Notes under the pieces: model-generated
The model's input: the letters and a program-made list of their open reading frames with translations, nothing else
What the model was told of the DNA's origin: nothing
The model's database searches: none
Made by a program: the position numbers and the translations under genes
Part shown: positions 1 to 6,581 of the stretch, in pieces
Layout: every line of letters starts with the position of its first letter
Position numbering within the stretch: the first letter of the stretch is position 1
Source of the DNA: an uncultured Bacillota bacterium
GTDB taxonomy: Bacteria; Bacillota; Clostridia; Peptostreptococcales; Anaerovoracaceae
DNA: 6,651 nt
Direction: 5' to 3'
Assembly (NCBI GenBank): GCA_946541435.1
Contig: CAMNJK010000087.1
Location: forward strand, 1-6,651

Positions 1-1
1 C

Positions 2-403
2 ACCTCCAAGAAGGTCCATCCCTGCGGCGAGCTTTCCGAGGAGGAACGGACGGAGCTGATGAAGCCCCTGGAAGCGGGCAATGAGGAACTGGCCGAACGC
101 TTCATCGGAGACGGCCGTCCCCTGTTCTCCACAGACTACAGCGGACTGCCCAAGCGGGAAGACGGCAATGAGGAATTCATCAATGACATCATCCGCAGCT
201 CCGCCTCCGTGGACGCGGTCCTCTTCCGCAGACACAAAGAAAACAAACTGCGGATCCATCAGCTGGAAAAGGAGAACCGGAAGCTGAAGAAACAGCTTGA
301 AAAACAGAAAACAGAGATCGCGGAGATCAACCGCAAGCTCTACTACCTCCGTCATCCCCTGAAGTACCTGCTCCGCAAGCTGGGCTTCAAAGTCAAAAAG
401 TAA
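2..403 (+). CDS. C-terminal part of a surface-polysaccharide-locus protein (5' end outside window)
   Basis: The reading frame is open from base 2 through the ATG at base 59, and no good ribosome binding site precedes that ATG. This is therefore read as the 3' end of a longer gene and not as a 114-aa protein. The visible 133 residues start with an acidic segment (HPCGELSEEERTELMKPLE), followed by NEELAERF and a loop region. A long, highly charged coiled coil follows (roughly bases 230-345, with leucines and isoleucines at heptad-like spacing). The end is a basic, partly hydrophobic tail (LRHPLKYLLRKLGFKVKK) that could lie on the inner face of the membrane. The ELAERF-type helix recalls the region after the core of some bacterial sulfotransferase- or glycosyltransferase-like capsule proteins, but this is a weak resemblance and the catalytic part is not visible. 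The LicD gene starts 36 bases downstream with no terminator between, so the two are probably co-transcribed. The function stays unassigned. Confidence 0.7.
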   Translation, partial: TSKKVHPCGELSEEERTELMKPLEAGNEELAERFIGDGRPLFSTDYSGLPKREDGNEEFINDIIRSSASVDAVLFRRHKENKLRIHQLEKENRKLKKQLEKQKTEIAEINRKLYYLRHPLKYLLRKLGFKVKK

Positions 404-439
404 ACCGGGATCATACCAAACAGAACATAAGGAAATAAT

Positions 440-3292
440 ATGAACATTCACCAGCAGAATCTTCTGAAGCTCGTCAAGGAAATCGACGCCTTCTGCCGAA
501 AACATGACATCACCTACTACTGCGCCGGCGGCACGGTCATCGGCGCGGCCCGCCACAGCGGCTTTATCCCCTGGGACGATGACATCGATATCTACATGAC
601 CCGGAAAGAGTTCCTCCGTTTCGCCGAGGCCTTCCGCAAGGATCCGCCCCCGGGACGGACCTTTGAATACTACGAGGGAAACCACGAACATCAGACCATG
701 GTGGCCAGATACCACGAGGAAGGGACCACCATGTTCTGCCATTACAACATGTTCGGCTACTCCTCCGCGGGCGCCATGATCGACGTCTTCGCCCTGGACC
801 CCATTCCGGACGGCCAGGAGGCCCAGTGGGAATACATCGCCAAGCTCTACGCCTATTCGGACCTGGTATCCCCGTCCATTTCCTATTCTCACCGGATCCC
901 CCGGAAATATTTCCCCATCTACGATGAGTGCCGGCGGATCATGGCCGAGAAAGGCCGGGAGGAAGCCATCCAGTGGATCTCCGACCAGCTTTTCATCTAC
1001 GATGAGAGCGAGTGCAGCAATTACAGTCTGCGCTGGGGGTCGGTGCCCCTGATCTACCCCATCGACGTCATCGGCAAACCGGTCTACCTGCCCTTTGAAG
1101 ACACCGAGATCCCTGTGCCGGAGCACTGGTACGAGTATCTGGTGATCCATTACGGAGCAAACTGGATGGAGCTCCCCTATGTGGATTACCAGCGGGAGCA
1201 CCGGGTCATCATCGACTACGACAAGCCCTACCAGCCGATCTATCAGAAACGTGACTCCATCTATACCCAGGAATACCTGCTGGATCTGCATTTCCGCTGG
1301 AAGGACGCCATGCGGAACCAGATCCGCGTTGAACGGGATATGGAGGAATTCGCCAAGGACCTGCAGAACAGCATCTGCGCCAAACACATCGCCAAGAATC
1401 TCGCAAAGGCTGGCGCGTCCTCGCTGCAGGAGCTCTTTGACGACGGCCGCTGCGAAGATGTGGTCCGGGTCATGGATCCATACATCAAACTGCAGACCCA
1501 CTATACCTACATGGGCGAGCTGATGCGCCACGGATCCCAGTATCACTGGGTATACCCCCTGATCTGCCCCATTCCCGACCAGGACAGACACGTGCTGCTG
1601 CACTCCCTGCTGCGCACCGGCAGGATCCGTGTGGTGGAGAAGCTGGTGGGACTGCACCAGCGGGGCAACGTCTATACGGATTCCATCACCTCCATGCAGA
1701 AGCTGCTGGATCAGATCAACGAGGCGATCAAACACTACTACTATATCGATAAGAGCAGGTGCGAAGAACTGATCCGGCAGATCCCGGATCACGATGAGAT
1801 CCCCATCCTGCGGGACTACCTCATGCTCAGCATCGCTGAACGCCAGCTGACCGAGGAGGAAGAACAGGCCCTGGCGGCGGCCGCCGCGGCGGAGGGCGCT
1901 TCCGACGGCATCCGCAAAGCCTGGGGGGATCATCTGTACAGCCTGGGCCGCAGGGAGGAAGCGGAGAAAGTCTATCAGGACCTCATGGCCACCTGCCGGA
2001 ACGGCCTGTTCTATAACGATATGATCGCCAAGGGCATGGACGTTCCGGAGATCCCCATCGAGCAGCCCTCTGACTTCGTTCATTCAGAGCTCAGCGCAGC
2101 CCAGACACTGCTGCTGGAAGAGATCGTCACCATCTGCGAGAAATACGACATCCGCTATGTGGTGGGTCCCCGGCTGGCCAGAAGAATGTTCCGGACCGGT
2201 AACCCCGGTTTCGAAAACGGCGCCCGGGAAGTCTTCATGGATGCGGACAATGCCGCGAAATTCATGGAGGCCTTCAAAAAAGAACATCCCGAGAACCGCA
2301 GACTGCTCTCCTGGGCAGAAGGCGACAACATCACGAATTTCGCCCTGGTCTATTCGGACACCAAGAGTGTCTACTGCGACCTGCGCCGGCTGGAACAGTG
2401 GCGGAATCTGGGTGTCTATATCGCCGTCCGGATCCTGCGCCGGAAGGATGCGCCTGCCCTGTACCGCAAAAAGACCTATTACGATGAGTTCCTGGTGAAC
2501 CTGATGAGCCTGGAACCGCTGGACATGCGCAAGCTGGTCACACGGAAGAAAAAGATCGCCTATGCACTGGAGAACCGTTTCGTCACGGAAGAACAGCGGG
2601 CCAATTATCACAGGAAGCTCTTTGCCCGCAGCATGGAGCACGAGATGGGACCCTGCAAGGGAGATTACTATTACTACAAGAATGTCCGGGGCGACCGTCC
2701 CAATGAGACGCTGGTGCCCAGGGCGGACTGGAAGAAACGGGCCACGGTAGAAATGTTCGGCAGGAAATACAAGGTGCCCAGCTGCGCTGTGAAGCCTTAC
2801 TTCCCCAAAGAACCCAGACTGTCCAACCGGATCCCCCGCTTCTCCATCTACTTTTACCGCAGCGACGAAATGACCTGGGATGAGATCAACCCGCTGATCG
2901 ATAACGAGAAGTATCTCTCCCTGGACTGGGAAGGCCTGGCAAAAGCAAGAAAGGAAGCCCAGGATCTGGAATACAGCGTACGCCGGTCCTGGCGTATGAT
3001 CCTGAAGCTGAACGACGAGGCCTACCTGACCCACTTCTTCAGGGAAGAAGGCGGCTATGACGAACTGGAAAAAGCCTTCCAGGACAATGATATCGAACAG
3101 ATCACCGAGATTCTGCGGGAGACCAACGGCGTCGTCAAGCGGAACATGCGCCGTGAAGTACCGGTGGACCTGGACCCGCCCCTGCAGGACTATTACTTCC
3201 GTTTCCTGCGGATGAGCGGCCAGGATGAGGTCATCGAGATCCTGGATGAGCTCTGGAACAGAGATCCCGGCACCTTCTACAACAACGCCTGA
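440..3292 (+). CDS. Large LicD-family protein with two LicD-like domains, the second lacking catalytic aspartates
   Basis: LicD/fukutin-type proteins have a nucleotidyltransferase fold and move phosphocholine or a similar phospho-substituent from a nucleotide carrier onto surface glycans such as teichoic acids or capsule. Residues 1 to about 260 are a full LicD domain: GGTVIGAARHSGFIPWDDDIDIYM carries the metal-binding aspartates D46-D48 and D50, IDVFALD follows at 114-120, and the usual C-terminal YGANWMELP is present. Residues about 290-405 are helical. Residues about 416-547 form a helical linker with one TPR-like repeat (W495 to Y512) and a six-alanine run (479-484). Residues about 548-780 resemble a second LicD domain (AAQTLLLEEIVTICEKYDIRY), but the aspartate motif is replaced (N593, G594, A595, E597). 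Residues about 815-938 resemble the first helical tail. Typical LicD proteins are near 270 aa, so 950 aa is exceptional. The ATG at 440 has AAGGAA five bases upstream. No signal peptide or membrane segment is seen, so it is probably cytoplasmic. The family call is firm; the substrate is unknown. Confidence 0.9.
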   Translation: MNIHQQNLLKLVKEIDAFCRKHDITYYCAGGTVIGAARHSGFIPWDDDIDIYMTRKEFLRFAEAFRKDPPPGRTFEYYEGNHEHQTMVARYHEEGTTMFCHYNMFGYSSAGAMIDVFALDPIPDGQEAQWEYIAKLYAYSDLVSPSISYSHRIPRKYFPIYDECRRIMAEKGREEAIQWISDQLFIYDESECSNYSLRWGSVPLIYPIDVIGKPVYLPFEDTEIPVPEHWYEYLVIHYGANWMELPYVDYQREHRVIIDYDKPYQPIYQKRDSIYTQEYLLDLHFRWKDAMRNQIRVERDMEEFAKDLQNSICAKHIAKNLAKAGASSLQELFDDGRCEDVVRVMDPYIKLQTHYTYMGELMRHGSQYHWVYPLICPIPDQDRHVLLHSLLRTGRIRVVEKLVGLHQRGNVYTDSITSMQKLLDQINEAIKHYYYIDKSRCEELIRQIPDHDEIPILRDYLMLSIAERQLTEEEEQALAAAAAAEGASDGIRKAWGDHLYSLGRREEAEKVYQDLMATCRNGLFYNDMIAKGMDVPEIPIEQPSDFVHSELSAAQTLLLEEIVTICEKYDIRYVVGPRLARRMFRTGNPGFENGAREVFMDADNAAKFMEAFKKEHPENRRLLSWAEGDNITNFALVYSDTKSVYCDLRRLEQWRNLGVYIAVRILRRKDAPALYRKKTYYDEFLVNLMSLEPLDMRKLVTRKKKIAYALENRFVTEEQRANYHRKLFARSMEHEMGPCKGDYYYYKNVRGDRPNETLVPRADWKKRATVEMFGRKYKVPSCAVKPYFPKEPRLSNRIPRFSIYFYRSDEMTWDEINPLIDNEKYLSLDWEGLAKARKEAQDLEYSVRRSWRMILKLNDEAYLTHFFREEGGYDELEKAFQDNDIEQITEILRETNGVVKRNMRREVPVDLDPPLQDYYFRFLRMSGQDEVIEILDELWNRDPGTFYNNA

Positions 3293-3329
3293 TCCCATCA
3301 GACAGATAAGACATCAGCCGGCACAGATC

Positions 3330-3379
3330 AAAAGGCGGCAGCCGGCGCAGAATCCACTGCGCTGACCACCGCCTTTTTT
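3330..3379 (+). terminator. Intrinsic terminator between convergent licD-family gene and cinA, probably bidirectional
   Basis: The outer stem pairs AAAAGGCGG (3330-3338) with CCGCCTTTT (3369-3377). An inner stem pairs GCGCAG (3345-3350) with CTGCGC (3357-3362) around the six-base loop AATCCA, with a partly paired internal loop between the two stems. On the plus strand the hairpin is followed by six T (3374-3379), a good Rho-independent terminator 37 bases after the LicD-family stop codon. Read on the minus strand, the same hairpin ends in four T (complement of 3330-3333), so it may also stop transcripts leaving cinA, with lower strength. The pairing is directly visible; termination in both directions is inferred. 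Confidence 0.85.
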
Positions 3380-3398
3380 ATTGGTCTTTGTCTGTTTT

Positions 3399-4655
3399 TT
3401 ATTTTTCCGATGGGGACGCATCCAGTTCCCGGCGGACCATGTCCAGCATGTTCAGCACCGCGTAGTTCCGGTTGGAACGGCGGTTCTGCGAATTCCAGGT
3501 GCTGAGCCGGCAGACGGTATGGTCTGCCGTAGCCAGTCCCAGGTAGACTGTGCCCACCGGTTTCTCATCCGTTCCCCCGTCCGGGCCCGCGATGCCGGTC
3601 ACGGAGACGCCGATATCCGCGCCGCTGACCCTGCGGACGCCTTCCGCCATCTCCCGGGCCGTTTCCTCACTGACCGCGCCGAACCGTTCCAGGGTCCCGG
3701 GATCAACGCCCAGTTCCCGGATCTTGGCTTCGTTGGAATAGGTCACCAGGCTGCTGTCGAACACAGCGGATACCCCCGGCACATCGGTCATGGCCGCGCC
3801 GAACATCCCGCCGGTGCAGGATTCCGCGGCCGCGATGGTCAGATTCTTTTCCATGAGCTTCCGGACCACCAGCCGGACCAGGTCTTCATCATCGCAGCTG
3901 TAAACGTATTCTCCGATCCGTTCCTTCACCGCGTCGATCATCTCGTTCACGGCAGCCTCTGCTTCTGCTTCCGTGGCCCGCTTGGAGGCGATACGCAGTG
4001 TGCACTCTCCCTCCTTGGCATAGGTCGCAAGGGTCGGGTCTGTCTGCCCGTCGATCAGGTCCAGCAGCTTTGTCTCCAGCTGGGATTCCCCGATGCCGAA
4101 CATCCGGATCATCCGATGGAAGAGGACTCCTTCTTCTTTCCCCGACAGAAGCGGCTCCAGCCTTTGCTCGAAGAGCCACCGCATTTCCCGGGGCGGCCCC
4201 GGAAGACAGGCGATGGTCTTCTTCTCCGCGGGATCCTTGAGCACGAATCCCGGCGCGGACCCCACGTCGTTGTGCAGCATGATGGAACGGGACGGCAGCA
4301 GGGCCTGTTTGCGGTTGTTGTCCGTCATGACCCTGCCCCGCTTCTCGAAGCGGGCGTGCAGGAAATCCAGCCATTCGTCGTTCATGACCAGCTCATCCTC
4401 CAGCACCTGACAGACCACTTCCTTGGTCATGTCGTCCTGGGTGGGTCCCAGCCCGCCGGTGGTGATGATCAGGTCGCAGTCCTCCAGAGATTCCCGGAGA
4501 ATGCGGGTGAGACGGTCCGGATTGTCCCCCACGGTGTGATGATACAGGACGTCGATGCCGTGATCGTTGAGTTTCTGAGACAGGTATACGGTATTGGTAT
4601 TGACGATCTCCCCCATCAGGAGTTCTGTGCCTACACTGATAATCGAAGCTTTCAC
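3399..4655 (-). CDS. cinA: CinA: competence/damage-inducible protein with nicotinamide-nucleotide amidohydrolase domain
   Basis: CinA-type proteins combine an N-terminal MoaB/MogA-like domain (COG1058, ADP-ribose pyrophosphatase activity in characterised members) with a C-terminal PncC domain that deamidates NMN to nicotinate mononucleotide, recycling the NMN made by DNA ligase. Both domains are complete in this 418-aa protein, the usual family length. The N-terminal domain (about 1-170) shows SVGTELLMGEIVNTN near residues 7-21 and TTGGLGPTQDDMT at 65-77. The C-terminal domain (about 255-415) shows AAAESCTGG at 275-283 with the catalytic serine S279, VTYSNEAK near 304-311, and VTGIAGPDGG at 352-361. 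The start codon is GTG, chosen because it overlaps the pgsA stop codon as GTGA and has a strong GGAGGT nine bases upstream. The gene ends in TAA, 19 bases before the shared terminator. In many Firmicutes recA follows directly; here it does not. A cytoplasmic protein. Confidence 0.96.
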   Translation of the reverse strand: MKASIISVGTELLMGEIVNTNTVYLSQKLNDHGIDVLYHHTVGDNPDRLTRILRESLEDCDLIITTGGLGPTQDDMTKEVVCQVLEDELVMNDEWLDFLHARFEKRGRVMTDNNRKQALLPSRSIMLHNDVGSAPGFVLKDPAEKKTIACLPGPPREMRWLFEQRLEPLLSGKEEGVLFHRMIRMFGIGESQLETKLLDLIDGQTDPTLATYAKEGECTLRIASKRATEAEAEAAVNEMIDAVKERIGEYVYSCDDEDLVRLVVRKLMEKNLTIAAAESCTGGMFGAAMTDVPGVSAVFDSSLVTYSNEAKIRELGVDPGTLERFGAVSEETAREMAEGVRRVSGADIGVSVTGIAGPDGGTDEKPVGTVYLGLATADHTVCRLSTWNSQNRRSNRNYAVLNMLDMVRRELDASPSEK

Positions 4656-5185
4656 TGTGAGAATACCTCCCGGTTCTTCATGATGTATTCAGCGCCGGAA
4701 ACGATGGTCATCACCAGCGCGGCCCAGAGGATGATGGTCGCCAGCGGGAAGTCGTTGAAATACACCGAGCAGGGCCAGTTCTGCAGGAGGAGCAGCGGGA
4801 TCGCCACCATCTGCAGCACCGTCTTGATCTTGCCGCTCCAGCCCGCCGCGATGACGATGCCCTGGGCGGCCGCCACCTGACGCATGCCGGTGATGATGAA
4901 CTCTCTTCCCAGAATGACGATGGCCATCCAGGCGGGCATGTCGCCCAGCTCCACCAGGCAGAGAAAGGCGGACATGGTCAGGAGCTTATCCGCCAGCGGA
5001 TCCATCAGCTTCCCGAAATTGGTCACAAGATTGTATTTCCGCGCGATCTTTCCGTCCAGCATATCTGTGAAGGCCGCCGCGATGAAAATGACACACGCCC
5101 AGACGCGGTATCCCATCAGCAGCAGGACGATGAATACAGGAATGGCGAAGATCCTTCCCATGGTCAGTTTATTAGGCAGATTCAT
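4652..5185 (-). CDS. pgsA: CDP-diacylglycerol--glycerol-3-phosphate 3-phosphatidyltransferase (PGP synthase)
   Basis: This enzyme joins CDP-diacylglycerol and sn-glycerol 3-phosphate into phosphatidylglycerophosphate, the committed step to phosphatidylglycerol and cardiolipin, in the cytoplasmic membrane. The complete CDP-alcohol phosphatidyltransferase signature D-x2-D-G-x2-A-R-x8-G-x3-D-x3-D is present: D41, D44, G45, A48, R49, G58, D62 and D66. The N-terminus MNLPNKLTMGRI, the segment GREFIITGMR (93-102) and SGKIKTVLQM (117-126) are characteristic of PgsA and argue against cardiolipin or phosphatidylserine synthase. Several hydrophobic stretches (about 12-40, 68-92, 105-115, 122-135 and 147-164) fit the multi-pass topology. 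The 177-aa length is normal for a bacterial PgsA. The ATG has GGAGG eight bases upstream, between it and the rimO stop codon (52-base gap). The stop codon overlaps the cinA start by four bases. Confidence 0.96.
   Translation of the reverse strand: MNLPNKLTMGRIFAIPVFIVLLLMGYRVWACVIFIAAAFTDMLDGKIARKYNLVTNFGKLMDPLADKLLTMSAFLCLVELGDMPAWMAIVILGREFIITGMRQVAAAQGIVIAAGWSGKIKTVLQMVAIPLLLLQNWPCSVYFNDFPLATIILWAALVMTIVSGAEYIMKNREVFSQ
4665..4670 (-). promoter_or_regulatory. Ribosome binding site of cinA inside the pgsA coding end
   Basis: The minus strand reads GGAGGT here (ACCTCC on the plus strand), nine bases before the GTG at 4655-4653. The site lies within the last codons of pgsA (Arg-Glu-Val). It decides the GTG start of cinA, and together with the GTGA overlap it suggests that translation of cinA is coupled to that of pgsA. 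Confidence 0.85.
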
Positions 5186-5237
5186 ACTCTGTTCCTCCGA
5201 TCGTATCTACAGTATATTTCAGGCAGGACTGACTTCT

Positions 5238-6581
5238 TCAGGCCAGCTCTCCCACCAGGTCATAGTCAAAGGCATCCGTGATCCGGACCTCCACCAGGTC
5301 TCCCGGCTGAAGCTGCCGGTCTGCCGTGAAGATCACGGACCCGTCGATCTCCGGGGCATCGTAGCGGGTACGGCCCACCCAGGCGCCGTCTTCATCCATG
5401 CCTTCCACCAGTACTTCCTGCAGGGTGCCGATCTTGTCCCGGTTCACCTCTCTGGAAATGTCGATCTGGTGGCGCATGATCTCATCCGCCCGCAGGGCTT
5501 TCACATCTTCTTCGATCTGATCCGGCATGTCCGCGGCCGGGGTCCCCTCCTCCCGGGAATAGGCGAAGACGCCCAGGCGCTCGAACCGCATCCGGGAAGC
5601 GAACTCCGACAGTTCCTCGAATTCCTCCTCCGTTTCCCCGGGGAATCCCGTGATAAAGGTGGTCCTGATGTGGATGTCCGGCATGGCGCGGCGCAGCCGA
5701 TCTATGGTATCCGTGATGCTGGCTTTGGTGGACCGCCGGCGCATCCTGGAAAGCACCCTGTCGCTGCAGTGCTGCAGCGGGATATCGATATAGTGGCAGA
5801 TAACAGGCTCTGTGGCCATCACCTGGATCAGCTCGTCGGTGATCTTGTCTTCATAACAGTACATGAGACGGATCCACCGGATCCCCTCCACCTGCGCCAG
5901 CCGGCGCAGAAGCTCCGGCAGTTTCAGTTCCCCATAAAGGTCCATCCCATAGCCGGTCACATCCTGGGCGATCAGGATCAGTTCCCGGCAGCCGGCTTCG
6001 GCCAGTGTCTTCGCTTCCTTCACCACTTCTTCCATCCGGCGGCTCCGGTAGCCTCCCCGGATCTGGGGGATCACGCAGTAGGCGCAGCAGTTGTTGCAGC
6101 CTTCCGCGATGCGGAGAGTGGCCGTATAGTGCTCCTCCGGCAGCCTGCGGGCGCTGTACTCCTCAAAGCATCTGGGCGCGGATGCGGTCCGGACCTCCCG
6201 GTCGGCATGGTTTCTCAGGATCTCCGGCAGCCGTTCATACTCATTGACGCCCAGAAGCACATCCACCTCGGGCAGTTCCTCATAGAGCTCCTTCGCATAC
6301 CGCTGGGAAAGGCATCCGCTGACACAGATCAGGGGCCTGCCCTCACCGGCTTCCTCCCGGGCATCCGCCAGGGCGATCATCTCAAAGATCCTGTCGATGG
6401 ACTCCTTCTTGGCGTCATTGATGAAGCCGCAGGTATTGATCAGAATGGCATCCGCCAGCGCCGGATCCTCTGTCAGGGACATCCCGGCCTTTTCCCAGAT
6501 GCCTGCCGCCGCCTCGGAATCATTGAAATTCTTCGGGCAGCCGAGGGTGTCGATATAAAGTTTTATGTCATTCTTCAACAT
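5238..6581 (-). CDS. rimO: Ribosomal protein S12 methylthiotransferase RimO
   Basis: RimO is a radical SAM enzyme with two iron-sulfur clusters that adds a methylthio group to the conserved aspartate of ribosomal protein S12. The N-terminal UPF0004 domain shows LGCPKN at 13-18, NTCGFI at 49-54 and SGC at 88-90, giving cysteines C15, C51 and C90 for the auxiliary cluster. The radical SAM motif GCNNCCAYCVIP supplies C162, C166 and C169 (C-x3-C-x2-C), followed by RGGYRSR (175-181). Later signature segments are IPLQHCSDRVL (267-277) and FITGFPGET (309-317). The C-terminal TRAM region carries DAPEIDG (408-414), a RimO feature that separates it from the tRNA enzymes MiaB and MtaB. At 447 aa it has the expected length. 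The ATG has AAGGAG six bases upstream, and that site lies inside the end of the preceding FtsK frame, which overlaps RimO by 14 bases. An intact housekeeping gene. Confidence 0.97.
   Translation of the reverse strand: MLKNDIKLYIDTLGCPKNFNDSEAAAGIWEKAGMSLTEDPALADAILINTCGFINDAKKESIDRIFEMIALADAREEAGEGRPLICVSGCLSQRYAKELYEELPEVDVLLGVNEYERLPEILRNHADREVRTASAPRCFEEYSARRLPEEHYTATLRIAEGCNNCCAYCVIPQIRGGYRSRRMEEVVKEAKTLAEAGCRELILIAQDVTGYGMDLYGELKLPELLRRLAQVEGIRWIRLMYCYEDKITDELIQVMATEPVICHYIDIPLQHCSDRVLSRMRRRSTKASITDTIDRLRRAMPDIHIRTTFITGFPGETEEEFEELSEFASRMRFERLGVFAYSREEGTPAADMPDQIEEDVKALRADEIMRHQIDISREVNRDKIGTLQEVLVEGMDEDGAWVGRTRYDAPEIDGSVIFTADRQLQPGDLVEVRITDAFDYDLVGELA

Noticed and set aside
59..403. A complete 114-aa coiled-coil protein starting at the ATG at base 59
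   Set aside because: The frame stays open to the window edge and there is no convincing ribosome binding site before base 59, so an internal methionine of a longer, truncated gene is more likely.
1876..1890. GC-rich palindromic stretch (around GGCGGCCGCC) as a possible regulatory hairpin
   Set aside because: It is explained by six consecutive alanine codons inside the LicD gene and has no T-run or promoter context.
2084..3298. Long open frame (about 400 codons) on the minus strand, opposite the LicD gene
   Set aside because: It lies wholly antisense to a gene with strong domain motifs, has no recognisable domain or ribosome binding site, and its odd composition is what GC-rich codon bias produces on the opposite strand.
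3381..4880. Long open frame (about 500 codons) on the plus strand, opposite cinA and part of pgsA
   Set aside because: It crosses two genes with clear catalytic motifs on the minus strand and runs through the gene boundary. It is a shadow of GC-rich coding sequence with no recognisable domain.
5211..5216. TATACT on the minus strand in the rimO-pgsA gap, a possible -10 box for pgsA
   Set aside because: No good -35 element lies 16-18 bases upstream (best is TGAAGA) and there is no extended -10. With a 52-base gap inside an operon, a separate promoter is not supported.
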